This document shows, one piece after another, positions 25,282 through 36,607 of a stretch of DNA of 36,827 nucleotides. Positions within the stretch are counted from its first letter, which is position 1, and each line of letters begins with the position of its first letter. Source of the stretch: DASSKW01 sp035690065 (GTDB taxonomy: Bacteria; Pseudomonadota; Gammaproteobacteria; Natronospirales; REEB76); NCBI GenBank assembly GCA_035690065.1, contig DASSKW010000084.1, positions 1 through 36,827 on the forward strand, written 5' to 3'. The notes beneath the pieces were generated by a model. The model saw only the letters and a list, made by a program, of their open reading frames with translations, ran no database searches and was not told the DNA's origin. The translations under genes and the position numbers were made by a program.

Positions 25282-26292
25282 CTACTTCGCGTTCATCAAC
25301 GCCAGCGTGGTATCCAGCATCCGGTTGCTGAAACCCCATTCGTTGTCGTACCAGGAACAGACTTTAACCAGCCGCCCCATGACTTTGGTCAGCGTCGCAT
25401 CGTAGGTGCTGGACGCTGGATCATGATTGAAATCCACCGACACCAACGGTTCGTCGTTGTAATTCAGGATACCTTTCAGCGCACCCTGCGAAGCCTCTTT
25501 CATGAACTTGTCGATCTCGGCTTTGCTGGTGTCGCGCGCGGCGGTGAAACTCAGGTCCACCAGCGACACGTTGATGGTCGGCACCCGGATCGAGAAGCCG
25601 TCCAGCTTGCCAGCGAGTTCCGGGATCACCAGACCGATGGCCGCTGCCGCACCTGTCTTGGTGGGGATCATGGAATGCGTCGCGGAACGTGCCCGGCGCA
25701 GATCCTTGTGATACACGTCGGTCAACACCTGATCGTTGGTGTAGGAATGCACAGTATTCATCAAGCCGCCAAGCACGCCGATTTTTTCGTGCAATACCTT
25801 GACCAGCGGCGCCAGGCAGTTGGTGGTGCAGGAGGCATTGGAAATGACGGTATATGACGCCTTGAGCATCTGATGATTCACACCGTACACGATGGTGGCA
25901 TCCACATCCTCGCCGCCTGGCGCGGAGATCACGACCTTCTTGGCGCCACCGGCCAGATGTGCCGAAGCCTTGACCTTGCTGGCAAACAGACCCGTGCATT
26001 CCAGCACCACGTCGGCGCCGACGCTGCCCCAGCCGATCCTGGCGGGATCGCGTTCTGCAAACACCCGGATGCGGTCGCCGTTCACGATCATGTGATCGCC
26101 TTCGACCGTGACTTCACCGGGGAATCTCCCATGTGCAGTATCGTGGCGAGTCAGGTGCGCATTGGTATTGGCATCGCCGAGATCGTTGATCGCGACGATC
26201 TGCAGCTCCTTGTTACGCTTGCCTTCATACAACGCACGCAGGATATTGCGCCCGATGCGGCCATAACCATTGATGCCAACTTTGATCGCCAT
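25282..26292 (-). CDS. gap: Glyceraldehyde-3-phosphate dehydrogenase, type I
   Basis: Interconverts glyceraldehyde 3-phosphate and 1,3-bisphosphoglycerate. Length is 336 residues. The Rossmann motif is INGYGRIGRN, and AINDLGD with an acidic residue at 37 favours NAD(H). The catalytic Cys155 lies in SNASCTTNCLAPL, and the C-terminal WYDNEWGFSNRM is diagnostic. A strong GGAGG ribosome binding site precedes the ATG. It follows tkt by 32 bp, so one transcript is likely. Confidence 0.97.
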   Translation of the reverse strand: MAIKVGINGYGRIGRNILRALYEGKRNKELQIVAINDLGDANTNAHLTRHDTAHGRFPGEVTVEGDHMIVNGDRIRVFAERDPARIGWGSVGADVVLECTGLFASKVKASAHLAGGAKKVVISAPGGEDVDATIVYGVNHQMLKASYTVISNASCTTNCLAPLVKVLHEKIGVLGGLMNTVHSYTNDQVLTDVYHKDLRRARSATHSMIPTKTGAAAAIGLVIPELAGKLDGFSIRVPTINVSLVDLSFTAARDTSKAEIDKFMKEASQGALKGILNYNDEPLVSVDFNHDPASSTYDATLTKVMGRLVKVCSWYDNEWGFSNRMLDTTLALMNAK

Positions 26293-26324
26293 GACGTCTA
26301 TACCTCCAGATAACTCTTAGAGAA

Positions 26325-28340
<2,016 letters not shown>

Positions 28341-28411
28341 GGCTGACTCCACGGGAAGGGCGCGTATTTTCGCTGATTACAGCAGCAGGGACAACCCGAG
28401 TGGAGATCGGG

Positions 28412-28423
28412 TATAGCGCTATA
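28412..28423. promoter_or_regulatory. 12-bp perfect palindrome in the tkt/thioesterase divergent region
   Basis: TATAGCGCTATA lies in the 206-bp region between tkt (minus) and the thioesterase gene (plus). Its AT-rich ends could also serve as -10 boxes in either direction. A TTGACA at 28455-28460 may be a -35 for the thioesterase gene, but no good -10 follows it. No regulator is assigned. Confidence 0.35.
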
Positions 28424-28546
28424 TACTTTCTAAAATCAGTGGGTTGCAGGCTATTTGACAGGTTCCAAACAGCCAGCGGTTAGACGATATTTTTTTGTGC
28501 CGGGTTAAGATGCCGCACAATTCCATGCAGCCATTGGACTTGCATC

Positions 28547-29002
28547 ATGAGCGCAGCTTTAAGCCAATCATTCGATATCCGCTGGGCCGACCTCGATCCC
28601 AACGGTCATATGCGCCACACCGCCTACATGGATTATGCCGCGCAGGCCCGTGTCGGGTTTCTGGCCGCCGATGGCTTCACCATGGAACGCTTCCAGAAAC
28701 TACGCCTGGGCCCGGTGTTGCTGCGCGAGGAAACCCAGTACCTGCGCGAAGTGCGCGCCAATCAGCGCATCACCGTGACCACCGAAGTCAGCGGGCTGTC
28801 ACCCAACCGCAAGCACTGGCGGATCCGGCATCGGATCCTGAACCAGGACGGCGAACTCGCCTGCCTGGTCAATGTCCAGGGCGCATGGCTGGATCTGGAA
28901 GCGCGCAAGATCGTGCCTGCTCCCGCCGAACTCTTGCAGGCTATGGAACAGGCGCCGCGGACCGAGGATTACGCCGAGTTCACGCCTCACAAACAGGGGT
29001 GA
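28547..29002 (+). CDS. Hotdog-fold acyl-CoA thioesterase family protein (4HBT)
   Basis: Protein of 151 residues with the 4-hydroxybenzoyl-CoA thioesterase-like pattern: IRWADLDPNGHMRHTAYMDYAAQAR near the N-terminus, with Asp17 in the catalytic position, the long helix, LGPVLLREETQYLREVR and a beta-strand region ending in LVNVQGAWLDLE. Such proteins cleave acyl-CoA thioesters in the cytoplasm; the natural substrate cannot be read from the sequence. It is convergent with the FG-GAP gene (6-bp gap). Confidence 0.88.
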   Translation: MSAALSQSFDIRWADLDPNGHMRHTAYMDYAAQARVGFLAADGFTMERFQKLRLGPVLLREETQYLREVRANQRITVTTEVSGLSPNRKHWRIRHRILNQDGELACLVNVQGAWLDLEARKIVPAPAELLQAMEQAPRTEDYAEFTPHKQG

Positions 29003-29008
29003 TGTGCT

Positions 29009-31582
29009 TCACGCTTGCGCACTGCCGCGTCGCGACATCCCGAGATACCGTCGCCATGCAAATGCCAGAGACAGAATCAACAATCCCAACTCAGAGATAC
29101 CGCCGCCACCGCTGGATTTTTCGACTGTGATGGTCGCGGTTGCGGTATTCGATATCAGATTTCCATCGGTGGCTTCATAGGTGAGACTGTCAGTGCCCGT
29201 ATAGCCGCTCGTAGGCGTGTAAGTGAATAAGCCGAGTTCGCTGTCAGTAAGTTTCAATATCCCGTGCTGTGGCTGCGAAAGTATCTGGAACGTGACGGCA
29301 TTATTCAAAGGACTTGTTGCCGAAAGCGTTCCTTGCAACACGCTGGTACTGGATAGATTCAATGTGAAACTGAGATCGGCGGCAGTAAGACTGGAGCCGT
29401 CATTACCAGACAGCAACAGACTGACAGTATTGGTATCCTGATCTGCACCGACGATATCGTTTAACCCATCGTCATCGAAATCAGCGATCGCCAGATCCGC
29501 GACATCGTGGTCGATCAGCGCTTCGCTACGTCCGGAAAAATTACCGTTACCGTCGCCCCGTAGCACAGTAATGGTTTGATTCTGTGCGCTGGCCGTCGCG
29601 ACATCCAGGTGACCCGCATTCACGATATCAGCCAGTTTGATGGTTTGCGGTTTGTTGCCGACTGCAAATTCGGTCGCCTTACTGAATCCGGTGCCAGCAG
29701 TATTCAACAGGACCGACACATTGTTTGATCCATAATTTGCAGTGACGATATCGTTATACTTGTCGCCATTAAGGTCGCCGATTGCGATCGCGTCAGGTTC
29801 CGAGCCCACGGCATATTCTGCCGATACAGTGAAACCGCCGCTGCCATTGTTAAGCAATACAGCGACTTTCCCGCTCAAATATTCGGCAACCGCGATATCA
29901 TTCTTTTTGTCGCCGTTCAGATCACCGATCGCAACTCCATAAGGGGTATTCGGAACTGTAACCGATACGGCTGGCGCATAGGTGTTCGGGCCGGTAGACA
30001 GCAATATGCTCACCGTATTGGAACCCGCATCCGCAGTTACGATATCCGGATAGCCATCGCCATTCAGATCGCCTACCGCTACGTCCACCGGACTCGTACC
30101 CACCGTGTAATCCGTACGTTGCCCCAATACCCCGGCTCCGGTACCGTTCAGGACCGTCACGGAATTACCGCTGGTATTGACGCTTATGACATCGAGAATT
30201 CCATCGTTGCGCAGGTCTGCGACTCGTACACGTCGAGGGCTATCGCCCACTACAAAATCGTTATGTACACCGAAGGTGCCATCACCGTTACCGAGCAGCA
30301 AGCTGACGGTATTGTCGAGGCTGTTGGCGGTAACGATGTCGGCTTGCCCGTCGCCGTTGAAATCACCGGTCGCCACACTATCGGGGGAATTGCCAACCGT
30401 ATCAAAGTAGGGGCCGCCCAACGCCAACGATCGTGAACCATCAAGTAACACGATATTGCTTTCCGAGACGCTGGAGCCCACGAAATAAGGAACCTCGCCC
30501 GATTCTGATTTCAGCACAGCGAAGCCATTCAATGCCTCACCGACATTGAAATCGGCACGCTCCAGAAAATTTCCTTCAGCGGTAGATTCAAATACACTCA
30601 CGATCGTATTCGCGGAATAGCTCACGACGGCATCCGGCTTGCCGTCGCCATTCACGTCCAACATCAATACTTGCGTCGCTCCGCCGGGTATAGACACCTG
30701 TTTAACATCGCAACTGGTACTGTTGGGGCAAGAGTCATCGAGTTTTCCGCTCGCGCTTCCGAATAGCGCCCATAGCTCGCTATGCACACCGTCCACACCG
30801 ATTACATCCAGGTGCCCATCTCCGTTCAGGTCCGCCAGGGCGATGGAAGTACCAAGGAACCTGGGATTGAATGTTCCGGCAGATTGGAAACTACCGCGGC
30901 CATTGTTGACCAGGACCTGTACATCATTGCCTCCGACGACGATGTCGTCATACCCGGCTCCCGTCATGTCTCCTATTGCCAACGAAGATGGTGTACCAAC
31001 TGTAGCGATCTGTGTAGCAGTCCTGAATGCACGAGAACCCGCTCCGTACAGGATACTGATGCTGTTGGAAGAATAATTTGCGGTAACGATATCCATGTTG
31101 CCGTCGCCATTGAGGTCGGCGACCTGTAACGCAATGGGATCTACTGCGTTCACATTCAGGGTGACAGCGGAACCAAATTTCCCGGTCCCATCGCCATACA
31201 GAACAGTGGCCGTATCATCGGCGGCGTTGACCACCACAATATCAAGATGACCATCGCCGTCCATATCTGCGACTTTAAGATCTACTGGCCCGTTACCGAC
31301 TGAATAGCTGGCCCGGGGTTGGTAGGTTCCATCGCTCTTGCCCAGCAGTACGCTCACACTGCCGGAAGCATAATTAACTGTGATCAGATCCGGTATTCCA
31401 TCGCCGTTGACGTCAGCTACCGCTACCTGTTCCGGTTCGCTCCCGGTCTGATAGGTGACAGCCTCCGGTATCAACTGCACATCGCTCGCATAGGTCGCGG
31501 TAGCTGCCGCGAACAATGCCACACCACACAATGGATAGAAGACAAGGGATGAGATACGAAAAGCCGAATGTGACCGGATCAT
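29009..31582 (-). CDS. Secreted FG-GAP/VCBS beta-propeller protein with C-terminal sorting signal
   Basis: Extracytoplasmic protein of 857 residues. It has a signal peptide (about 1-32), then fourteen tandem units of about 50 residues. Thirteen carry a Ca-binding-type loop of the D-x-N-x-D-G kind (ADVNGDGIPD, ADLNGDGNMD, GDFNGDGQAD and others, a few degenerate). The seventh unit lacks the loop (FAVLKSESGEVPYFVGSS). This suggests two seven-bladed propellers. A Cadherin/VCBS-like domain follows (about 735-825, GLFTYTPTSGYTGTDSLTYEATDG), then SSGGGG, a hydrophobic stretch and WRRYLGMSRR, a GlyGly-CTERM-like tail. The ATG at 31582 follows a GTG at 31585; GGAG is 5-8 bases upstream. It is divergent from ompR. 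Roles in adhesion or calcium-dependent surface binding are inferred from the family. Confidence 0.88.
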   Translation of the reverse strand: MIRSHSAFRISSLVFYPLCGVALFAAATATYASDVQLIPEAVTYQTGSEPEQVAVADVNGDGIPDLITVNYASGSVSVLLGKSDGTYQPRASYSVGNGPVDLKVADMDGDGHLDIVVVNAADDTATVLYGDGTGKFGSAVTLNVNAVDPIALQVADLNGDGNMDIVTANYSSNSISILYGAGSRAFRTATQIATVGTPSSLAIGDMTGAGYDDIVVGGNDVQVLVNNGRGSFQSAGTFNPRFLGTSIALADLNGDGHLDVIGVDGVHSELWALFGSASGKLDDSCPNSTSCDVKQVSIPGGATQVLMLDVNGDGKPDAVVSYSANTIVSVFESTAEGNFLERADFNVGEALNGFAVLKSESGEVPYFVGSSVSESNIVLLDGSRSLALGGPYFDTVGNSPDSVATGDFNGDGQADIVTANSLDNTVSLLLGNGDGTFGVHNDFVVGDSPRRVRVADLRNDGILDVISVNTSGNSVTVLNGTGAGVLGQRTDYTVGTSPVDVAVGDLNGDGYPDIVTADAGSNTVSILLSTGPNTYAPAVSVTVPNTPYGVAIGDLNGDKKNDIAVAEYLSGKVAVLLNNGSGGFTVSAEYAVGSEPDAIAIGDLNGDKYNDIVTANYGSNNVSVLLNTAGTGFSKATEFAVGNKPQTIKLADIVNAGHLDVATASAQNQTITVLRGDGNGNFSGRSEALIDHDVADLAIADFDDDGLNDIVGADQDTNTVSLLLSGNDGSSLTAADLSFTLNLSSTSVLQGTLSATSPLNNAVTFQILSQPQHGILKLTDSELGLFTYTPTSGYTGTDSLTYEATDGNLISNTATATITVEKSSGGGGISELGLLILSLAFAWRRYLGMSRRGSAQA

Positions 31583-31653
31583 CACGCAATCTCCAGAGAT
31601 TTTGCCCCGACGGAACAGTAGCTAAATCCTAAATGACAGATAACCAGGCAAGC

Positions 31654-31690
31654 GTTTCTAATCTGTAACAGTTGGTAACAACTTGTTTCA
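31654..31690. promoter_or_regulatory. Phased hexamer array, candidate OmpR binding site
   Basis: GTTTCT (31654), GTAACA (31665), GTAACA (31675) and GTTTCA (31685) are direct repeats at 11, 10 and 10 bases. Further copies are GTAACC (31706), GTTTCA (31738) and GTTACA (31839). OmpR binds tandem GTnACA-type half-sites spaced 10 bases, one helical turn. The array lies 69 bases upstream of the FG-GAP gene start and about 200 upstream of ompR. The whole gap (31583-31889) holds no gene. Confidence 0.55.
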
Positions 31691-31889
31691 GCCTTATGCC
31701 CAGTTGTAACCCGGTTCTGGAATCCTCCCAAGAGCTTGTTTCAGCCAGCTGGCTGTGATTGCAGGGCAAATAACGATACCCGTCTTCCTGTACTTCCAGG
31801 CCACGTCTCCTCGCATGTTTTCGGCCTGGAAACATCTTGTTACAAGGCTCACTGTGCCAGCCCGATGGGTATGGTTAGACTATGTGCCC

Positions 31890-32615
31890 ATGAAGGAAAG
31901 CGCTGCCAGGATCCTGATCGTGGATGACGATGTTCGTACTTCGGCTTTGCTGGAGCGCTACCTCGTCGATCAGGGTTTTACCGTCCACACAGTGGAAAGC
32001 GGGCGACACCTGGAACAGGTCCTGAACGAGCGTCACATAGATTTGATGGTGCTCGATCTGATGCTACCCGGAGAAGACGGACTGTCGATCTGTCGCCGTC
32101 TGCGGGGCACCGGCGTGGATGTACCGATCATCATGCTGACCGCCAAGGGTGACGAAGTCGACCGCATCGTCGGACTGGAAATCGGTGCCGATGACTATGT
32201 CCCCAAGCCTTTCAATCCACGCGAACTGGTTGCCCGCATCAATGCGGTATTGCGCCGTCGTTATGCTGCCATGGCTCCCGGCGCACCGGCTCAACACGAA
32301 GGCGTGATCCGATTCGGCGAATTCGAATTGAATCTGGCAACCCGCTTGCTCAGGAAAGCGGATCAGATACTCGCGTTGACTACCGGCGAGTTCGCCGTAC
32401 TCGAAGCACTCGCGACGCACCCACGGGTACCCTTGTCGCGCGAGAGACTGATGGAGCTCGCGCGTGGCCGTGAATACGGTGCCTACGACCGCAGTATGGA
32501 TGTTCAGATTTCGCGCTTGCGGCGCATCGTCGAGCAACAACCGTCGAACCCGCGTTACATACAGACCGTGTGGGGTTTCGGTTACGTGTTCGTTCCCGAG
32601 GATGCCGCAACATGA
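31890..32615 (+). CDS. ompR: OmpR-family response regulator
   Basis: Two-component DNA-binding regulator of 241 residues, close to OmpR length. The receiver domain has the acidic cluster VDDD (11-14), phospho-acceptor Asp56 (VLDLMLPGEDG), the switch Thr (MLTAKG) and Lys (DYVPKPFNPRELVARI). The winged-helix domain follows (about 140-238), with TGEFAVLEALATHPRVPLSRERLMELARGREY and YIQTVWGFGYVF. The ATG at 31890 fits the family start but has no clear ribosome binding site; the frame is open upstream to an ATG at 31755. It overlaps envZ by ATGA. Confidence 0.94.
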   Translation: MKESAARILIVDDDVRTSALLERYLVDQGFTVHTVESGRHLEQVLNERHIDLMVLDLMLPGEDGLSICRRLRGTGVDVPIIMLTAKGDEVDRIVGLEIGADDYVPKPFNPRELVARINAVLRRRYAAMAPGAPAQHEGVIRFGEFELNLATRLLRKADQILALTTGEFAVLEALATHPRVPLSRERLMELARGREYGAYDRSMDVQISRLRRIVEQQPSNPRYIQTVWGFGYVFVPEDAAT

Positions 32616-33916
32616 AGCTGCTGCCAGGAACGTTACTGGGACGTGCGGCACTGATGATCGCTGCGCTCATCATCCTGAGCCAGGTCGCCTGGTTCGGGAT
32701 CCTGCGTTTCCACTTCATGGGCCCGGCGAAGAATGGCTTTGTAAACGAAGTCAGTCGGACCATCTCCATGGCACAAGCTGCATTGCGCGCACTGCCAGAT
32801 GAACAGGAACCCTCCTTTCTCGACAAGCTCGCGGTACCGAACGGTTTCAGGATCATATCGGCCGACTCCACGCATCCCGAACTAGAGGCATCGCGAGGCC
32901 CGCTGCAGCGGGATCTGGCAATCGGCCTGCGGAAGATCTACGGGGATGCCGTACAAGTGAAACGCGATCCCATCACCGGCAATACCTGGGTACGGTTTCC
33001 GGTCGATGCCGACAGCTACTGGCTGATCATGCCACGCGATCATCTGATACCACCACCGCCTTTTCCTTACGATCTGATGATCTGGGTGATATTGGGACTG
33101 GTGATCTCCGCCGGCGGCGCCTATCTGGTGCTGTTCGGACTCAATCGTCAGTTACGCGATGTGCTGGATGCGGCGCGCGCAATCGGGCGCGGCGATATAC
33201 CAAAACCATTGAAGGAGACCGGACCCGAGGAGATCCGCGATCTGGGACGTGGTTTCAATCAGATGACTGAGGGTCTGAGCCGACTCGACGCCGAGCGCCG
33301 ACTGATGCTTGCAGGTATCTCGCACGATCTGCGTACCCCACTCACCCGCATGCGGATCGGGGCTGAGCTGCTCGCCAATGGCAGCGATCCCAATCTGTGC
33401 AAAGGCATGATCCACGACATCGAAGAGATGGATGCGATCCTGATGCAGTTCCTCGACTATGCACGGGACGGCAGCGAAGAGCGCCCGATGCAAGACGATC
33501 TCAACGAGATCGTCCGGGACATCTGCCTGCGCTATACCTCCACCGGCATCGATATCAAGACCCGCCTGGGCGAACTTCCAAGATTCGATTTCCGCAAACT
33601 CGCGCTCCGCCGACTGATGGTGAACATCATAGACAACGCCGTCCGTTACGGAGGTGACGGCATCGAAGTGATCACCGCCTGCAAAGACGCCAAGGTGAAC
33701 TTCGAGGTGCTGGACCGGGGGCCGGGGATTCGCGCCGTGAGCCCCGAATCGCTGGTCAAACCCTTCGCACGCGAAGACCTGTCACGCGGTGACCAGCGTG
33801 GCGCGGGGCTGGGGCTCACCATCGCCGATCGCATCATCAAAATCCACAACGGTCAGATGCAGATCAACAACCGTGATGGTGGCGGACTCAGCGTGCGGAT
33901 CGAACTTCCAGTCTGA
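32612..33916 (+). CDS. envZ: EnvZ-family sensor histidine kinase
   Basis: Inner-membrane sensor of 434 residues that phosphorylates the upstream-encoded OmpR; in enterics the pair answers osmolarity and acid. Order: TM1 (about 12-32), periplasmic domain (33-152), TM2 (153-177), HAMP (178-230), HisKA with His238 (AGISHDLRTPLTRMR), and an ATPase domain with N box (NIIDNAVRYGG), DRGPGI and GAGLGLTIADRI. The RTPLTRMR motif is typical of EnvZ. ATGA overlap with ompR. It converges with the EAL gene; no terminator is evident in the 39-bp gap. Confidence 0.94.
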   Translation: MKLLPGTLLGRAALMIAALIILSQVAWFGILRFHFMGPAKNGFVNEVSRTISMAQAALRALPDEQEPSFLDKLAVPNGFRIISADSTHPELEASRGPLQRDLAIGLRKIYGDAVQVKRDPITGNTWVRFPVDADSYWLIMPRDHLIPPPPFPYDLMIWVILGLVISAGGAYLVLFGLNRQLRDVLDAARAIGRGDIPKPLKETGPEEIRDLGRGFNQMTEGLSRLDAERRLMLAGISHDLRTPLTRMRIGAELLANGSDPNLCKGMIHDIEEMDAILMQFLDYARDGSEERPMQDDLNEIVRDICLRYTSTGIDIKTRLGELPRFDFRKLALRRLMVNIIDNAVRYGGDGIEVITACKDAKVNFEVLDRGPGIRAVSPESLVKPFAREDLSRGDQRGAGLGLTIADRIIKIHNGQMQINNRDGGGLSVRIELPV

Positions 33917-33955
33917 TCGTACCGGCACAGCACAGCATTGAAATGCAGATCCGAT

Positions 33956-36580
33956 TCAAGCCACAGGAATCGGGTAGCGCCCCCGCGCCAGCAGCGCATC
34001 CAGTTCCGGTCCGGGTAACGGCTTGCTGAACAGGTAACCCTGCACCTCATCGCAGCGCATTCGTTTCAGCAACTGATACTGCTCGTCGTTCTCGACGCCT
34101 TCCGCTATCGTGACAAGATCCAGTGCGCTGGCAAGCGACACGATGGTGGAGATGATCTGCAGCGCATCGGAATCCGCGGTAATCCCGCTCACGAACGAGC
34201 GATCTATCTTGAGCATGTCGACCGGCAGTCTCGCCAGGTAGCTCAGGGAAGAATACCCGGTACCGAAGTCGTCGATCGCGACCCGCATCCCCACCGCACG
34301 CAATGCGTTCAACTTGCTGATACTCGATTCCATGTCTTGCATCAGCATGCTCTCGGTGATCTCCAGATCGATCCCGCAATCGCGGTCGGGATTCTGCGGC
34401 AGGGCGTCAAGCAACCAGCTTAGAAAATCCCCGCGATGCAACTCGGCAGAGGAGACATTGATTGCGATATGCACTTTCGGCAGACCCAATTCACGCCAGC
34501 GCACCTGATCCCTGATCGCCTGCTTCACGACCCAACGTCCGACGCCCACGATCATGCCGCTGTGTTCCAGTGCCGCGATGAAATTCACCGGCGGTACCAG
34601 CCCCAGTTCCGGATCCTGCCAGCGAATCAGCGCCTCGACGCCACTGATCCCGCCATCCGTGATCCGCACCTTGGGTTGGTAATACAACAGAAACTGTTCC
34701 TGTTCCAGTGCCCGGTGCAGGCGCGCTTCCAGTGACAGGCGTTGACTGGCGCGACTGGTGAGGTTCGGCGTATAGGCCACCATGCGCTCACGCAACGCCT
34801 TGGCGCTGTTGAGCGCCGCTTCTGCATTCCTGATCAAGCTATCGCAGTCGCTGGTATCGGGCGAAGAGACCGTGATCCCGCTTCTCGCTGAAACACGCAG
34901 TTCATTACCTTCGATCAGGCATGCATCGCGCAGGAACTCTACCTCCCGCTCGCTGGCAAATTTCTGGATATCGGGCATCACGCCCGGCACGCTCATGAGG
35001 GCAGCAAATTTTCCACCCCCGAAATACGCGATACTTCGCTCCCCGAGCGTGCTCTTTTGCAGGCGCTGGGCGATCTGTTGCAACAGCTTGTCGCCGACAT
35101 GCCGGCCAAAGGTATTGTTGATATCGGTCAGGTTCTCGATGTCCCACACCACCACCAGCACTTTCTCATCGTGGCCTACACTCATGTTCAGAGTCTGTGC
35201 CAGCCGTTCGCGGAACAGATCGTGATTGGCAAGACCCGTCAATGAATCGTAATACGCGACGTAGTTGAGTTTTTCCTCGTTCTCCAGATGTTCCAGTGCA
35301 TAACAGATATCGCTGACCAGATCCCGGAGGATATTCATCTCATCGCTCTGAAACACGTTCGCCTGAAACGATGCCAGGTTCAGCACACCCACCACCTGAT
35401 CCTTGACGATGAACGGCATCGCCACCAATGCCCGGAAACCGAGTTTCAACAACTCCTCGCGCAGATAGATCGGCCGCTTGTCGTGCAATATGTCATTGCT
35501 CACCAGCACCTTGCGATCACGTACTGCTTTACCTGTGATGCCTGCCCCGGTCTCGTTATCTTCCCGGAGCGGCAAGTCGAGCGAATCGATTGCCCGGGTC
35601 GGAGTGCCTGCCCGGGCGACCAGGCGCAAGTTCTCCTTGTTATCGTCCAGCAGACTGATGCGAGCCATGTCGTAGTTACCGGCTTCGACCGCGATCCGGC
35701 AAATCTCCTGCAACAGGGCCTGGCGCTGACGGATACGGATGATCGCGGCATTGGTCTTGCTGGATAACTCATGCGCCCGGCTCACCCGGGTAAGCATGTC
35801 TTCATGTTTCTTGCGCCCGGTGATATCCCGGCTCGCGACCCGATAGCCGATCACCCGGTGGTCAGCATCGTGCAGCAGCGATGCGCTGCTCTCCACCCAG
35901 ATGATGGAATGGTTAGCATGCAGCCAGCGATGCACGATGCCGCTGCCGGGCGCCTCGGCATGCCACAGCGTCAGCGCGTTCAGGAACGATGCCCGGTCGT
36001 CCGGATGCACGTGATCCAGCACGCAAGTACCGATGATCGATTCCGCACGGCGTCCCAGCAGGGTCGCTGCATAACCGCTGCTGAAACTCAGCATGCCGTC
36101 CGCATCCGCCTCCCAGATCCACTCCTTGATGGTGTCGACGATGTTGCGCAACTTGCGCTCGCTTTCTTCGCGCAGGCGTTCCGCCTGCAACCGCTCCAGT
36201 GCCAGCCGCCGATGCTCGATTGCCTGACGGATGGCCTGTGGCAAGCGTTTGAGGTTGGTCTTGAGCACATAATCCGAGGCCCCCTGTCGCAGCGCTTCGA
36301 TGGCACGCTCCTCGCCGATGGTGCCGGACACGAAGATGAACGGGATGTCCGGCGAGACCTCACGTGTAATCCGCAGCGCACGCATGCCGTCGAACTGGGG
36401 CAAGGTGAAATCAGACAATATGATGTCAGGCTGGAACGTCGATAATCCTTCGCGCAACGTCGCTTCATTCTGGACGATATGGGTATCCAGATAGATACCG
36501 GACTGCCGCAGCTCGCGCACCGCGAGCTCCGCTTCGGTCGCGACGTCTTCGACGATCAGTGCTTTCAACTGGATATCCAT
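33956..36580 (-). CDS. Response regulator with PAS-GAF-GGDEF-EAL domains
   Basis: Cytoplasmic signalling protein of 874 residues with no membrane segment. Order: receiver domain (1-125, Asp57 in LSDFTLP), coiled linker, PAS (about 145-258), GAF (about 285-430), GGDEF-like domain (about 440-600) and EAL (about 615-865). The GGDEF site reads YFGGGKF (519-525), so it lacks the acidic pair needed for cyclic-di-GMP synthesis. The EAL motif (EALIRW, 649), NVSSAEL, EITES, DDFGTGYSSL, KIDRSFV and EGVE are all kept, so it probably degrades cyclic di-GMP. The start is ATG with a weak AGAG upstream. The next gene upstream, 27 bp away, is a receiver protein, so the two are probably co-transcribed. Confidence 0.92.
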   Translation of the reverse strand: MDIQLKALIVEDVATEAELAVRELRQSGIYLDTHIVQNEATLREGLSTFQPDIILSDFTLPQFDGMRALRITREVSPDIPFIFVSGTIGEERAIEALRQGASDYVLKTNLKRLPQAIRQAIEHRRLALERLQAERLREESERKLRNIVDTIKEWIWEADADGMLSFSSGYAATLLGRRAESIIGTCVLDHVHPDDRASFLNALTLWHAEAPGSGIVHRWLHANHSIIWVESSASLLHDADHRVIGYRVASRDITGRKKHEDMLTRVSRAHELSSKTNAAIIRIRQRQALLQEICRIAVEAGNYDMARISLLDDNKENLRLVARAGTPTRAIDSLDLPLREDNETGAGITGKAVRDRKVLVSNDILHDKRPIYLREELLKLGFRALVAMPFIVKDQVVGVLNLASFQANVFQSDEMNILRDLVSDICYALEHLENEEKLNYVAYYDSLTGLANHDLFRERLAQTLNMSVGHDEKVLVVVWDIENLTDINNTFGRHVGDKLLQQIAQRLQKSTLGERSIAYFGGGKFAALMSVPGVMPDIQKFASEREVEFLRDACLIEGNELRVSARSGITVSSPDTSDCDSLIRNAEAALNSAKALRERMVAYTPNLTSRASQRLSLEARLHRALEQEQFLLYYQPKVRITDGGISGVEALIRWQDPELGLVPPVNFIAALEHSGMIVGVGRWVVKQAIRDQVRWRELGLPKVHIAINVSSAELHRGDFLSWLLDALPQNPDRDCGIDLEITESMLMQDMESSISKLNALRAVGMRVAIDDFGTGYSSLSYLARLPVDMLKIDRSFVSGITADSDALQIISTIVSLASALDLVTIAEGVENDEQYQLLKRMRCDEVQGYLFSKPLPGPELDALLARGRYPIPVA

Positions 36581-36607
36581 CGTCTGTTACTCTTGCGTCC
36601 TGGAATC

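Noticed and set aside
28455..28483. TTGACA as a thioesterase promoter
   Set aside because: Hexamers 16-19 bases downstream match the -10 consensus poorly, so I mention it only within the regulatory entry.
33917..33955. Small GCAT/ATGC hairpin between envZ and the EAL gene
   Set aside because: The stem has only four pairs and no T-run, so it is not supported as a terminator.
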